DNA of 64,000 nucleotides from Nomia melanderi (GCF_051020985.1 NC_134999.1:7378001-7442000); one strand, 5' to 3'; shown: positions 21,955-36,672, numbered from the stretch's first letter. Made by a program: numbers and translations. Notes: generated from the letters alone by a model not told the origin.

Positions 21955-22594
21955 TAGTCTAAAGTCAATTTCGACCAAAAGTATCCCGACCTTCCCATCG
22001 GTCAGACGGATGTAGCCTTCCTCCCTATGAGACATCGTCCTGGAGTCCCATCACTGCTAAGGGAAATGGCTACCCCCGGCCTTCCTGGCAATTCTGCCCG
22101 ACGGTGTCCAAGTTTTTCACTTTGGAAACCTGGTTTGAATAGTCTAAAGTCAGTTTCGACCAAAAGTATCCCGACCTTCCCATACGGTCAGACGGATGTA
22201 GCCTTCGTCCCTACGAGACCTCGCCCTGGAGTCCCATCACTGCTAAGTCAAATGGCTACCCCCGACCTTCCTGGCAATTCTGGCCGACGGAATCCAAGTT
22301 TTCCACTTTGGCAACCTGGTTTGTATAGTCTAAAGTCATTTTCGACCAAAAGTATCCAGACCCTCCCATCGGTTAGCCGGATGTAGCCTTGGTCCCTGTG
22401 AGACCTCGTCCTGGTGTCCAATCACTGTTAAGTCAAATGACTACCCCCGACCTTCCTGGCAATTCTGGCCGACGGAATCCAAGTTTTCCACTTTGGAAAC
22501 CCGATTTCTATTGTCTAAAGTCTATTTCGACCAAAAGTATCCCGTCCTTCCCATCGGTCAGCCGGATGTAGCCTTGGTCCCTATGAGACCTCGC
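21955..22594 (+). repeat. duplicated satellite segment (partner 30823-31462)
   Basis: Offset 8,868 bp (48 monomers), the longest internal offset I traced apart from the window-edge pair. Shared markers are CTGCTAAGGGAAATGG, GACGGTGTCCAAG, CCCATACGGTCAGACGG (1-bp insertion), CACTGTTAAGTC and ACCCGATTTCTATTGTC. Part of it (GGGAAATGG, GGTGTCCAAG) occurs a third time near 28300-28450. Confidence 0.8.
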
Positions 22595-25449
22595 CCTGGT
22601 GTCCAATCACTTCTAAGTCAAATGGCTTCCCCCGACCTTCCTGGCAATTCTGGCCTACGGAATCCAAGTATTCCGCTTTGGAAACCTGGTTTGTATAGTC
22701 TAAAGACAATTTCGACAAAAAGTATCCCAAACTTCCCATCGGTCAGCCGGATGTAGCCTTGGAACCTATGACACCTTGTCCTGGAGTCCCATCACTGCTA
22801 AGTCAAATGGCTACCCCCGTCCTTCCTGGCAATTCTGCCCGACGGAATCCAAGTTTGGCACTTTGGAAACCTGGATCGAATAGTCTAAAGTCAATTTCGA
22901 CCAAAAGTATCCCGACCTTCCCATCGGTCAGCCGGATGTAGCCTTGGAACCTATGAGACCTCTCCCTGGTGTCCAATCACTTCTAAGTCAAATGGCTTCC
23001 CGCGAGCTTCCTGGCAATTCTGGCCGATGGAATCCAAGTTTTCCACTTTGGCAACCTGGTTTGTATAGTCTAAAGTCAATTTCGACCAAAAGTATCCCGA
23101 CCCTCCCATCGGTCAGCCGGATGTAGCCTTGGTCCCTATGAGACCTCTCCCTGGTGTCCAATCACTGCTATGTCAAATGGCTTCCCCCGACCTTCCTGGC
23201 AATTCTGGCCTACGGAATCCAAGTTTTCCACTTTGGAAACCTGGATTGTTTAGTCAAAAGTCAATTTCGACGAAAAGTATCCCGAATTTCTCATCGGTCA
23301 GACGGATGTAGCCTTGGTCGCTATTAGATCTCGTCCTGGGGTCCCATCACTGCTAAGTCAAATGAATACCCCCTACCGTCATGGCAATACTGCCCGACGG
23401 AATCGAAGATTTCCACTTTGGAAACCTGGATTGTATAGTCTAAGGTCAATTTCGAACAAAAGTATCCCGACCTTCCCATCGGTCAGCCGGATGTAGCTTT
23501 GGTCCCTATGAGACCTCGTCCTGGAGTCCCATCACTGCAAAGTCAAATGGCTCCCCCGACCTTCCTGGCAATTATGCTCGACGGAATCCAACTTTTGCAC
23601 TTTGGAAACCTGGACTGTATAGTCTAAAGTCAATTTCGACCAAAAGTATCCCGACCTTCTCATCGGTCAGCCGGATGTAGCCTTGGTCCCTATGAGACCT
23701 CGCCCTGGTGTCCAATCACTGCTAAGACAAATGGCTATCCCCGGCCTGCCTGGCAATTCCGGCCGACGGAATCCATGTTTTCCACTTTGGAAACCTGGTT
23801 TGTATATTCTAAAGACAATTTCGACTAAAAGTATCCCAAACTTCCCATCGGTCAGCCGGATGTAGCCTTGGTCCCTATGAGACCTCTCCCTGGTGTCCAA
23901 TCACTGCTAAGTCAAATGGCTTCCCCCGACCTTCCTGGCAATTCTGCCCGACGGAATCCAAGTTTTCCACTTTGGCAACCTGGATTGTATAGTCTAAAGT
24001 CATTTTCGAACAAAAGTATCCAGAGCTTCCCATCGGTCAGCCGGATGTAGCCTTAGTCCCTATGAGACCTCGCCCTGGTGTCCAATCACTGCTAAGTCAA
24101 ATGACTACCCCCGACCTTCCTGGCAATTCTGGCCGACGGAATACATGTTTTCCACTTTGGAAACACAGGTTGTATAGTCTAAAGTCATTTTCGACCAAAA
24201 GTACCCGGACCTTCCCATCGGTCAGCCGGATGTAGCCTTCGTCCCTATGAGACGTCTCCCTGGTGTCCAATCACTGCTAAGTCGAATGACTACCGACGAC
24301 CTTCCTGGCAATTCTGCCCGACGGAATCCAAGTTTTGCACTTTGGCAAGCTGGTTTGTATAGTCTAAAGTCATTTTCGACCAAAAGTATCCAGACCTTCC
24401 CATCGGTCAGCCGGATGTAGCCTTGGTCCCTATGAGACCTCTCCCTGGTGTCCAATCACTTCTAAGTCAAATGGCTTCCCCCGACATTCCTGGCAATTCT
24501 GGCCGACGGAATCCAAGTTTTCCACTTTGGAAACCTGGATTGTTTAGTCTAAAGTCAATTTCGACCAAAAGTATCCCGAACTTCTCATCGGTCAGCCGGA
24601 TGTAGCCTTGGTCGCTATTAGATCTCGTCCTGGAGTCCCATCACTGCTAAGTCAAATGACTACCCCGACCTTCATGGCAATTCTGCCCGACGGAATCCAA
24701 GTTTTGCACTTTGGAAACCTGGATTGTATAGTCTAAAGACAATTGCGACCAAAAGTGTCCCTACCTTCCCAACGGTCAGCCGGATGTAGCCATGGAACCT
24801 ATGAGACATCGTCCTGGAGTCCCATCACTGCTAAGTCAAATGACTACCCCCGACCTTCGTGGCAATTCTGCCCGACGGAATCCAAGTTTTCCACTTTGGC
24901 AACTTGGATTGTAAAGTCTAAAGTCAATTTCGACCAACAGTATCCCGACCTTCCCATACGGTCAGTCGGATGTAGCTTTCGTCCCTACGAGACCTCGCCC
25001 TGGAGTCCCATGACTGCTAAGTCAAATGGCTACCCCCGACCTTCCTGGCAATTCTGGCCGACGGAATCCAAGTTTTCCACATTGGAAACCCGATATCTAT
25101 TGTCTAAAGTCTATTTCGACCAAAAGTATCCCGACCTTCCCATCGGTCAGCCGGATGTAGCCTTGGTCCCTATGAGACCTCGCCCTGGTGTCCAATCATT
25201 GCTAAGTCAAATGGCTACCCCCGACCTTCCTGGCAATTCTGTCCGACGGAATCCAAGTTTTGCACTTTGGAAACCTGGATCGAATAGTCTAAAGTCAATT
25301 TCGTCCAAAAGAATCCCGACTTTCCCATCGGTCAGCCGGATGTAGCCTTGGAACCTATGAGACCTCGTCCTGGAGTCCCATCACTGCTAAGTCAAATGGC
25401 TATCCCCGACATTCCTGGCCATTCTGCCCGACGGAATCCAAGTTTTCCA

Positions 25450-26470
25450 CTTTGGACATCTGGTTTGTATAGTCTAAAGTCAATTTCGACCAAAAGTATC
25501 CCGACCTTCCCATCGGTCAGCCGGATGTAGCCTTGGTCCCTATGAGACCTCTCCCTGGTGTCCAAACACTGCTAAGACAAATGGCTTCCCCCGACCTTCC
25601 TGGCAATTCTGGCCGACGGAATCCAAGTTTTCCAATTTGGAAACCCGGATTGTATAGTCTAAAGTCAATTTCAACCAAAAGTATCCCGGCCTTCCCATCG
25701 GTCAGCCGGATGTAGCCTTCGTCCCTATGAGACGTCTCCCTGGTGTCCAATCACTGCTAAGTCAAATGACTACCGACGATCTTCCTGGCAATTCTGCCCG
25801 ACGGAATACAAGTTTTGCACTTTGGCAACCTGGTTTGTATAGTCTAAAGTCAATTTCGACCAAAAGTATCCCGACCTTCCCATCGGTCAGCCGGATGTAG
25901 CCTTGGTCCCTATGAGATCTCTTCCTGGAGTCCCATCACTGCTAAGTCAAATGGCTTCCCCCGACCTTCCTGCCAATTCTGGCCGACGGAATCCAAGTTT
26001 TCCGCTTTGAAATCCTGGTTTGTATAGTCTAAAGTCAATTTCGACGAAAAGTATCCCGACCTTCCCATCGGTCAGCCGGATGTAGCCTTGGTCCCCATGA
26101 GACCTCGCCCTGGTGTCCAACCACTGCTAATTCAAATGGCTCCCCAGACCATCCTGGCAATTCCGGCCGACGGAATCCAAGTTTTCCACTTTGGAAACCT
26201 GGATTGTATAGTCTAAGGTCAATTTCGACCAAAAGTATCTCGACCTTCCCATCGGTCAGCCGGATGTAGCCTTGGTCCCTATGAGACCTCTCCCTGGTGT
26301 CCAATCACCCCTAAGTCAAATGGCTTCCCCCGACCTTCCCGGCAATTCTGACCGACGGAATCCAAGTTTTCCACTTTGGCAACCTGGTTTGTATAGTCTA
26401 AAGTCATTTTCGACCAAAAGTATCCAGACCTTCCCATCGGTCAGCCGAATGTAGACTTGGTCCCTATGAG
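25450..26470 (+). repeat. satellite segment duplicated at 32469-33490 and in part at 28455-29045
   Basis: The offset to the second copy is 7,019 bp (38 monomers). The third, partial copy lies 2,583 bp (14 monomers) after the first. Shared markers are TTTGGACATCTGG, CAATTTCAACCAAAAG, CTTCCTGCCAATTC, CCAACCACTGCTAATTC, CAATCACCCCTAAGTC and CAGCCGAATGTAGACTTGG. Confidence 0.8.
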
Positions 26471-27849
26471 ATCTCGTCCTGGAGTCCCATCACTGCTAAG
26501 TCAAATGACTACCCCCGACCATTCTGGCAATTCTGCCCGACGGAATCCAAGTTTTCCACTTTGGAAACCTGGATTGTATAGTCTAAGGTCAATTTCGAAC
26601 AAAAGTATATCGACCTTCCCATCGGTCAGCCGGATGTAGCTTTGGTCCCTATGAGACCTCGTCCTGGAGTCCCATCACAGCTAAGTCAAATGGCTACCCC
26701 CGACCTTCCTTGCAATTCTGCCCGACGGAATCCAAGTTTTGCACTTTGGAAACCTGGATTGTATAGTCTAAAGTCAATTTCGACCAAAAGTATCCCGACC
26801 TTCCCATCGGTCAGCCGGATGTAGCCTTGGACCCTATGAGACCTCGCACTGGTGTCCAATCACTGCTAAGTCAAATGGCTCCCCGACCTTCCTCGCAATT
26901 CCGGCCGACGGAATCCAAGTTTTGCACTTTGGAAACCTGGATTGTATAGTCTAAAGTCAATTTCGACCAAAAGTATCCCGACCTTCCCATCGGTCAGCCG
27001 GATGTAGCCTTGGTCCCTATGAGACCTCTCCCTGGTGTCCAATCACTTCTAAGTCAAATGGCTTCCCCCGACATTCCTGGCAATTCTGGCCGACGGAATC
27101 CAAGTTTTCCACTTTGGAAACCTGGATTGTTTAGTCTAAAGTCAATTTCGACCAAAAGTATCCCGACCTTCCCATCGGTCAGCCGGATGTAGCCTTGGAC
27201 CCTATGAGACCTCGCACTGGTGTCCAATCACTGCTAAGTCAAATGGCTCCCCGACCTTCCTCGCAATTCCGGCCGACGGAATCCAAGTTTTCCACTTTGG
27301 CAACCTGGTTTGTATAGTCTAAAGTCATTTTCGACCAAAAGTACCCGGACCTTCCCATCGGTCAGCCGGATGTAGCCTTCGTCCCTATGAGACGTCTCCC
27401 TGGTGTCCAATCACTGCTAAGTCAAATGACTACCGACGACCTTCCTGGCAATTCTGCCCGACGGAATCCAAGTTTTGCACTTTGGCAAGCTGGTTTGTAT
27501 AGTCTAAAGTCATTTTCGACCAAAAGTATCCAGACCTTCCCATCGGTCAGCCGGATGTAGCCTTGGTCCCTATGAGACCTCTCCCTGGTGTCCAATCACT
27601 TCTAAGTCAAATGGCTTCCCCCGACATTCCTGGCAATTCTGGCCGACGGAATCCAAGTTTTCCACTTTGAAAACCTGGATTGCTTAGTCTAAAGTCAATT
27701 TCGACCAAAAGTATCCCGAACTTCTCATCGGTCAGCCGGATGTAGCCTTGGTCGCTATTAGATCTCGTCCTGGAGTCCCATCACTGCTAAGTCAAATGAC
27801 TACCCCGACCTTCATGGCAATTCTGCCCGTCGGAATCCAAGTTTTCCAC

Positions 27850-28470
27850 TTTGGAAACCTGGATTGTATAGTTTAAGGTCAATTTCGACAAAAAGTATCC
27901 CGAACTTCCCATGGGTCAGCCGGATGTAGCCATCGTCCCTATGAGACATCGTCCTGGATTCCCATCACTGCTAAGTCAAATGGCTACCCCCGACCTTCCT
28001 GGCAATTCTGCCCGACGGTGTCCAAGTTTTTCACTTTGGAAACCTGGTTTGTATAGTCTAAAGACAATTTCGACCAAAAGTATCCCGACCTTCCCATCGG
28101 TCAGCCGGATGTAGCTTTGGTCCTTATGAGACCCCGTCCTGGAGTCCCATCACAGCTAAGTCAAATGGCTCCCTCGACAATCCTGGCAATTCCGGCCGAC
28201 GGAATCCAAGTTTTCCACCTTGGAAACCTGGTTTCTATAGTCTAAAGTCAATTTCGACCAAAAGTATCCCGACCTTCCCATCGGTCAGACGGATGTAGCC
28301 TTCCTCCCTATGAGACATCGTCCTGGAGTCCCATCACTGCTAAGGGAAATGGCTACCCCCGGCCTTCCTGGCAATTCTGCCCGACGGTGTCCAAGTTTTT
28401 CACTTTGGAAACCTGGTTTGAATAGTCTAAAGTCAGTTTCGACCAAAAGTATCCCGACCTTCCCATCGGT
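27850..28470 (+). repeat. duplicated satellite segment (partner 30435-31055)
   Basis: Offset 2,585 bp (14 monomers). Shared markers are CATGGGTCAGCCGG, CCTGGATTCCCATCAC, GGCTCCCTCGACA and CCACCTTGGAAACCTGG. Confidence 0.75.
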
Positions 28471-29149
28471 CAGCCGGATGTAGCCTTGGTCCCTATGAGA
28501 TCTCGTCCTGGAGTCCCATCACTGCTAAGTCAAATGGCTTCCCCCGACCTTCCTGCCAATTCTGGCCGACGGAATCCAAGTTTTCCGCTTTGAAAACCTG
28601 GTTTGTATAGTCTAAAGTCAATTTCGACGAAAAGTATCCCGACCTTCCCATCGGTCAGCCGGATGTAGCCTTGGTCCCCATGAGACCTCGCCCTGGTGTC
28701 CAACCACTGCTAATTCAAATGGCTCCCCAGACCATCCTGGCAATTCCGGCCGACGGAATCCAAGTTTTCCACTTTGGAAACCTGCATTGTATAGTCTAAG
28801 GTCAATTTCGACCAAAAGTATCTCGACCTTCCCATCGGTCAGCCGGATGTAGCCTTGGTCCCTATGAGACCTCTCCCTGGTGTCCAATCACCCCTAAGTC
28901 AAATGGCTTCCCCCGACCTTCCCGGCAATTCTGACCGACGGAATCCAAGTTTTCCACTTTGGCAACCTGGTTCGTATAGTCTAAAGTCATTTTCGACCAA
29001 AAGTATCCAGACCTTCCCATCGGTCAGCCGAATGTAGACTTGGTCCCTATGAGACCTCGTCCTGGAGTCCCATCAAAGCTAAGTCAAATGGCTTCCCCCG
29101 ACCTTCCTGCCAATTCCGGCCGACGGAATCCAAGTTTTCCACTTTGAAA

Positions 29150-29600
29150 ACCTGGTTTGTATAGTCTAAAGTCAATTTCGACCAAAAGTATCCCGACGTT
29201 CCCATCGGTCAGCCGGATGTAGCCTTCGTCCCTATGAGACATCCTCCTGGAGTCCCATCACTGCTATGTCAAATGGCTACCCCCGCCATTCCTGGCAATT
29301 CTGCCCGACGGAATCCAAGTATTGCACTTTGGAAACCTGGATTGTATAGTCTAAAGTCAATTTCGACCAAAAGTATCCCGACCCTCCCATCGGTCAGCCG
29401 GATGTAGCCTTGGTCCCTATGAGACCTCTCCCTGGTGTCCAATCACTGCTAAGTCAAATGGCTTCCCCCGATCTTCATGGCAATTCTGCCCGACGGAATC
29501 CAAGTTTTCCACTCTGGAAACCTGGATTGTATAGTCTAAAGTCAATTTCGACCAAAAGTATCCCGACCTTCCCATCGGTCAGCCGGATGTAGCCTTGGTC
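29150..29600 (+). repeat. duplicated satellite segment (partner 34323-34775)
   Basis: Offset 5,173 bp (28 monomers). Shared markers are ATCCCGACGTTCCC, GAGACATCCTCCTGG, CCAAGTATTGCAC and CCGATCTTCATGG with CCACTCTGGAAACC. The CCACTCTGG class reappears in the dimer duplication at 38190-38927. Confidence 0.75.
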
Positions 29601-32600
29601 CCTATGAGACCTCTCCCTGGTGTCCAATCACTTCTAAGTCAAATGGCTTCCCCCGACATTCCTGGCAATTCTGGCCGACGGAATCCAAGTTTTCCACTTT
29701 GGAAACCTGGATTGTTTAGTCTAAAGTCAATTTCGACCAAAAGTATCCCGACCTTCCCATCGGTCAGCCGGATGTAGCCTTGGACCCTATGAGACCTCGC
29801 ACTGGTGTCCAATCACTGCTAAGTCAAATGGCTCCCCGACCTTCCTCGCAATTCCGGCCGACGGAATCCAAGTTTTCCACTTTGGCAACCTGGTTTGTAT
29901 AGTCTAAAGTCATTTTCGACCAAAAGTATCCAGACCTTCCCATCGGTCAGCCGGATGTAGCCTTGGTCCCTATGAGACCTCTCCCTGGTGTCCAATCACT
30001 TCTAAGTCAAATGGCTTCCCCCGACATTCCTGGCAATTCTGGCCGACGGAATCCAAGTTTTCCACTTTGGAAACCTGGATTGTTTAGTCTAAAGTCAATT
30101 TCGACCAAAAGTATCCCGAACTTCTCATCGGTCAGCCGGATGTAGCCTTGGTCGCTATTAGATCTCGTCCTGGAGTCCCATCACTGCTAAGTCAAATGAC
30201 TACCCCGACCTTCATGGCAATTCTGCCCGACGGAATCCAAGTTTTCCACTTTGGAAACCTGGATTGTATAGTTTAAGGTCAATTTCGAACAAAAGTATAT
30301 CGACCTTCCCATCGGTCAGCCGGATGTAGCTTTGGTCCCTATGAGACCTCGTCCTGGAGTCCCATCACAGCTAAGTCAAATGGCTACCCCCGACCTTCCT
30401 TGCAATTCTGCCCGACGGAATCCAAGATTTGCACTTTGGAAACCTGGATTGTATAGTCTAAAGTCAATTTCGACAAAAAGTATCCCGAACTTCCCATGGG
30501 TCAGCCGGATGTAGCCTTCGTCCCTATGAGACATCGTCCTGGATTCCCATCACTGCTAAGTCAAATGGCTACCCCCGACCTTCCTGGCAATTCTGCCCGA
30601 CGGTGTCCAAGTTTTTCACTTTGGAAACCTGGTTTGTATAGTCTAAAGACAATTTCGACCAAAAGTATCCCGACCTTCCCATCGGTCAGCCGGATGTAGC
30701 TTTGGTCCTTATGAGACCCCGTTCTGGAGTCCCATCACAGCTAAGTCAAATGGCTCCCTCGACATTCCTGGCAATTCCGGCCGACGGAATCCAAGTTTTC
30801 CACCTTGGAAACCTGGTTTCTATAGTCTAAAGTCAATTTCGACCAAAAGTATCCCGACCTTCCCATCGGTCAGACGGATGTAGCCTTCCTCCCTATGAGA
30901 CATCGTCCTGGAGTCCCATCACTGCTAAGGGAAATGGCTACCCCCGGCATTCCTGGCAATTCTGCCCGACGGTGTCCAAGTTTTTCACTTTGGAAACCTG
31001 GTTTGAATAGTCTAAAGTCAGTTTCGACCAAAAGTATCCCGACCTTCCCATACGGTCAGACGGATGTAGCCTTCGTCCCTACGAGACCTCGCCCTGGAGT
31101 CCCATCACTGCTAAGTCAAATGGCTACCCCCGACCTTCCTGGCAATTCTGCCCGACGGAATCCAAGTTTTCCACTTTGGCAACCTGGTTTGTATAGTCTA
31201 AAGTCATTTTCGACCAAAAGTATCCAGACCCTCCCATCGGTTAGCCGGATGTAGCCTTGGTCCCTGTGAGACCTCGTCCTGGTGTCCAATCACTGTTAAG
31301 TCAAATGACTACCCCCGACCTTCCTGGCAATTCTGGCCGACGGAATCCAAGTTTTCCACTTTGGAAACCCGATTTCTATTGTCTAAAGTCTATTTCGACC
31401 AAAAGTATCCCGACCTTCCCATCGGTCAGCCGGATGTAGCCTTGGTCCCTATGAGACCTCTCCCTGGTGTCCAATCACTGCTAAGACAAATGGCTTCCCC
31501 CGACCTTCCTGCCAATTCCGGCCGACGGAATCCAAGTTTTCCACTTTGAAAACCTGGTTTGTATAGTCTAAAGTCAATTTCGACCAAAAGTATCCCGACG
31601 TTCCCATCGGTCAGCCGGATGTAGCCTTCGTCCCTATGAGACATCCTCCTGGAGTCCCATCACTGCTATGTCAAATGGCTACCCCCGCCATTCCTGGCAA
31701 TTCTGCCCGACGGAATCCAAGTATTGCACTTTGGAAACCTGGATTGTATAGTCTAAAGTCAATTTCGACCAAAAGTATCCCGACCTTCCCATCGGTCAGC
31801 CGGATGTAGCCTTGGTCCCTATGAGACCTCTCCCTGGTGTCCAATCACTTCTAAGTCAAATGGCTTCCCCCGACATTCCTGGCAATTCTGGCCGACGGAA
31901 TCCAAGTTTTCCACTTTGGCAACCTGGTTTGTATAGTCTAAAGACAATTTCGACTAAAAGTATCCCAAACTTCCCATCGGTCAGCCGGATGTAGCCTTGG
32001 AACCTATGAGACCTTGTCCTGGAGTCCCATCACTGCTAAGTCAAATGGCTACCCCCGTCCTTCCTGGCAATTCTGCCCGACGGAATCCAAGTTTGGCACT
32101 TTGGAAACCTGGATCGAATAGTCTAAAGTCAATTTCGACCAAAAGTATCCCGACCTTCCCATCGGTCAGCCGGATGTAGCCTTGGTCCCTATGAGACCTC
32201 TCCCTGGTGTCCAATCACTTCTAAGTCAAATGGCTTCCCCCGACATTCCTGGCAATTCTGGCCGACGGAATCCAAGTTTTCCACTTTGGCAACCTGTTTT
32301 GTATAGTCTAACGTCATTTTCGACCAAAAGTATCCCGACCTTCCCATCGGTCAGCCGGATGTAGCCTTGGTCCCTATGAGACCTCTCCCTGGTGTCCAAT
32401 CACTGCTAAGACAAATGGCTTCCCCCGACCTTCCTGGCAATTCTGGCCGACGGAATCCAAGTTTTCCACTTTGGACATCTGGTTTGTATAGTCTAAAGTC
32501 AATTTCGACCAAAAGTATCCCGACCTTCCCATCGGTCAGCCGGATGTAGCCTTGGTCCCTATGAGACCTCTCCCTGGTGTCCAAACACTGCTAAGACAAA

Positions 32601-35595
32601 TGGCTTCCCCCGACCTTCCTGGCAATTCTGGCCGACGGAATCCAAGTTTTCCAATTTGGAAACCCGGATTGTATAGTCTAAAGTCAATTTCAACCAAAAG
32701 TATCCCGGCCTTCCCATCGGTCAGCCGGATGTAGCCTTCGTCCCTATGAGACGTCTCCCTGGTGTCCAATCACTGCTAAGTCAAATGACTACCGACGATC
32801 TTCCTGGCAATTATGCCCGACGGAATACAAGTTTTGCACTTTGGCAACCTGGTTTGTGTAGTCTAAAGTCAATTTCGACCAAAAGTATCCCGACCTTCCC
32901 ATCGGTCAGCCGGATGTAGCCTTGGTCCCTATGAGATCTCGTCCTGGAGTCCCATCACTGCTAAGTCAAATGGCTTCCCCCGACCTTCCTGCCAATTCTG
33001 GCCGACGGAATCCAAGTTTTCCGCTTTGAAAACCTGGTTTGTATAGTCTAAAGTCAATTTCGACGAAAAGTATCCCGACCTTCCCATCGGTCAGCCGGAT
33101 GTAGCCTTGGTCCCCATGAGACCTCGCCCTGGTGTCCAACCACTGCTAATTCAAATGGCTCCCCAGACCATCCTGGCAATTCCGGCCGACGGAATCCAAG
33201 TTTTCCACTTTGGAAACCTGGATTGTATAGTCTAAGGTCAATTTCGACCAAAAGTATCTCGACCTTCCCATCGGTCAGCCGGATGTAGCCTTGGTCCCTA
33301 TGAGACCTCTCCCTGGTGTCCAATCACCCCTAAGTCAAATGGCTTCCCCCGACCTTCCCGGCAATTCTGACCGACGGAATCCAAGTTTTCCACTTTGGCA
33401 ACCTGGTTTGTATAGTCTAAAGTCATTTTCGACCAAAAGTATCCAGACCTTCCCATCGGTCAGCCGAATGTAGACTTGGTCCCTATGAGACCTCGTCCTG
33501 GAGTCCCATCATAGCTAAGTCAAATGGCTCCCCCGACCTTCCTCGCAATTCCGGCCGACGGAATCCAAGTTTTCCACTTTGAAAACCTGGTTTGTATAGT
33601 CTAAAGTCAATTTCGACCAAAAGTATCCCGACCTTCCCATCGGTCAGCCTGATGTAGCCTAGGTCCCTATGAGACCTCTCCCTGGTGTCCCATCTCTGCT
33701 AAGTCAAATGGCTACCCCCGACCTTCATGGCAATTCTGCCCGACGGAATCCAAGTTTTCCACTTTGGAAACCTGGATTGTATAGTCTAAAGTCATTTTCG
33801 ACCAAAAGTATCCCGACCTTCCCATCGGTCTGCCGGATGTAGCCTTGGTCCCTATGAGACCTCTCCCTGGTGTCCAATCACTTCTAAGTCATATGGCTTC
33901 CCCCGACCTTCCTGGCAATTCTGCCCGACTGAATCCAAGTTTTGCACTTTGGAAACCTGGATTGTATAGTCTACGGTCAATTTCGACCAAAAGTATCCCG
34001 ACCTTCCCATCGGTCAGCCGGATGTAGCCTTGGACCCTATGAGACCTCCACCTGGAGTCCCACCACTGCTAAGTCAAATGGCTACCCCCGACCTTCCTGG
34101 CAATTCTGCCCGACGGAATCCTAGTTTTCCACTTTGGAAACCTGGTTTGGATAGTCTAAAGTCAATTTCGACTAAAAGTATCCCGAACTTCCCATCGGTC
34201 AGCCGGATGTAGCCTTGGAACCTGAGACTTCGTCCTGGAGTCCCATCACTGCTTAGTCAAATGACTACCCCCGACCTTCCTGCCAATTCTGCCCGACGGA
34301 GTCCAAGTTTTCCACTTTGGAAACCTGGTTTGTATAGTCTAAAGTCAATTTCGACCAAAAGTATCCCGACGTTCCCATCGGTCAGCCGGATGTAGCCTTC
34401 GTCCCTATGAGACATCCTCCTGGAGTCCCATCACTGCTATGTCAAATGGCTACCCCCGACATTCCTGGCAATTCTGCCCGACGGAATCCAAGTATTGCAC
34501 TTTGGAAACCTGGATTGTATAGTCTAAAGTCAATTTCGACCAAAAGTATCCCGACCCTCCCATCGGTCAGCCGGATGTAGCCTTGGTCCCTATGAGACCT
34601 CTCCCTGGTGTCCAATCACTGCTAAGTCAAATGGCTTCCCCCGATCTTCATGGCAATTCTGCCCGACGGAATCCAAGTTTTCCACTCTGGAAACCTGGAT
34701 TGTATAGTCTAAAGTCAATTTCGACCAAAAGTATCCCGACCTTCCCATCGGTCAGCCGGATGTAGCCTTGGTCCCTGTGAGACCTCGCCCTGGTGTCCCA
34801 TCACTGCTAAGTCAAATGACAACTCCCGACCTTCATAGCAATTCTGTCCGACTTAATCCAAGTTTTCCACTTTGGAATCCTGGATTGTATAGTCTAAGGT
34901 CAATTTCGACCAAAAGTATCCCGACCTTCCCATCGATCAGCCGGATGTAGCCTTGGTCCCTATGAGACCTCGTCCTGGAGTCCCATTACTGCTAATTCAA
35001 ATGGTTTCCCCCGACCTTCCTGGCAATTCCGTTCGACGGAATCCAAGTTTTCCACTTTGGACACCTGGTTTGGATAGTCTAAAGTCAATTTCGACTAAAA
35101 GTATCCCGAACTTCCCATCGGTCAGCCGGATGTAGCCTTGGAACCTGAGACCTCGTCCTGGAGTCCCATCACTGCTAAGTCAAATGGCTACCCCCGACCT
35201 TCCTAGCAATTCTGCCAGACGGAATCCAAGTTTTCCACTTTGGAAACCTGGTTTGTATAGTCTAATGTCAATGTTGACCAAAAGTATCCCGACCTTCCCA
35301 TCGGTCAGCCTGATGTAGCCTTGGAACCTATGAGACCTCGTCCTGGAGTCCCATCACTGCTAATTCAAATGGCTTCCCCCGACCTTCCTGGCAAAACCGT
35401 TCGACGGAATCCAAGTTTTCCAATTTGGACACCTGGTTTGGATAGTCTAAAGTCAATTTCGACTAAAAGTATCCCGAACTTCCCATCGGTCAGCCGGATG
35501 TAGCCTTGGAACCTGAGACCTCGTCCTGGAGTCCCATCACTGCTAATTCAAATGGCTACCCCCGACCTTCCTGGCAATTCCAGCCGACGGAATAC

Positions 35596-36672
35596 TAGTT
35601 TTCCACTTTGGAAACCTGGGTTGTATAGTCTAAAGTCATTTTCGACCAAAAGTATCCCGACCTTCCCATCGGTCGGCCGGATGTAGCCTTGGTCCCTATG
35701 AGTCCTCGCCCTGGTGTCCAATCACTTCTAAGTCAAATGGCTACCCCCGACATTCCTGGCAATTCTGGCCGACGGAATCCAAGTTTTCCACTTTGGCAAT
35801 CTGGTTTGTATAGTCTAAAGTCAATTTCGACCAAAAGTATTCCGAACTTCCCATCGGTCAGCCGGATGTAGCCTTGGAACCTATGAGACCTCGTCCTGGA
35901 GTCCCATCACTGCTAAGTCAAATGGCTACCCCCGACCTTCCTGGCAATTCTGTCCGACGGAATCCAAGTTTTCCACTTTGGAAACCAGGATTGTTTAGTC
36001 TAAAGTCAATTTCGACCAAAAGTATCCCGAACTTCCCATCGGTCAGCCGGGTGTAGCCTTGGAACCTATGAGACCTCGTCCTGGAGTCCCGTCACTGCTA
36101 ACTCAAATGTCTCCCCCCGACATTCCTGGCAATTCCACCCGACGGAATACAAGTTTTCCACTTTGGAAACCTGGGTTGTATAGTCTAAAGTCATTTGCGA
36201 CCAAAAGTATCCCGACCTTCCCATCGGTCGGCCGGATGTAGCCTTGGTCCCTATGAGTCCTCGCCCTGGTGTCCAATCACTTCTAAGTCAAATGGCTACC
36301 CCCGACATTCCTGGCAATTCTGGCCGACGGAATCCAAGTTTTCCACTTTGGCAATCTGGTTTGTATAGTCTAAAGTCAATTTCGACCAAAAGTATTCCGA
36401 ACTTTCCATCGGTCAGCCGGATGTAGCCTTGGAACCTATGAGACCTCGTCCTGGAGTCCCATCACTGCTAAGTCAAATGGCTACCCCCGACCTTCCTGGC
36501 AATTCTGTCCGACGGAATCCAAGTTTTCCACTTTGGAAACCAGGATTGTTTAGTCTAAAGTCAATTTCGACCAAAAGTATCCCGTACTTCCCATCGGTCA
36601 GCCGGGTGTAGCCTTGGAACCTATGAGACCTCGTCCTGGAGTCCCATCACTGCTAAGTCAAATGGCTACCCC
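35596..36672 (+). repeat. tandem trimer duplication (555-bp unit)
   Basis: Two adjacent copies of a three-monomer unit with offset exactly 555 bp, about 35596-36117 and 36151-36672. Shared markers are ACCTGGGTTGTATAG, CATCGGTCGGCCGG, CCCTATGAGTCCTCGCC, AAACCAGGATTG and CAGCCGGGTGTAGCC. Confidence 0.8.
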
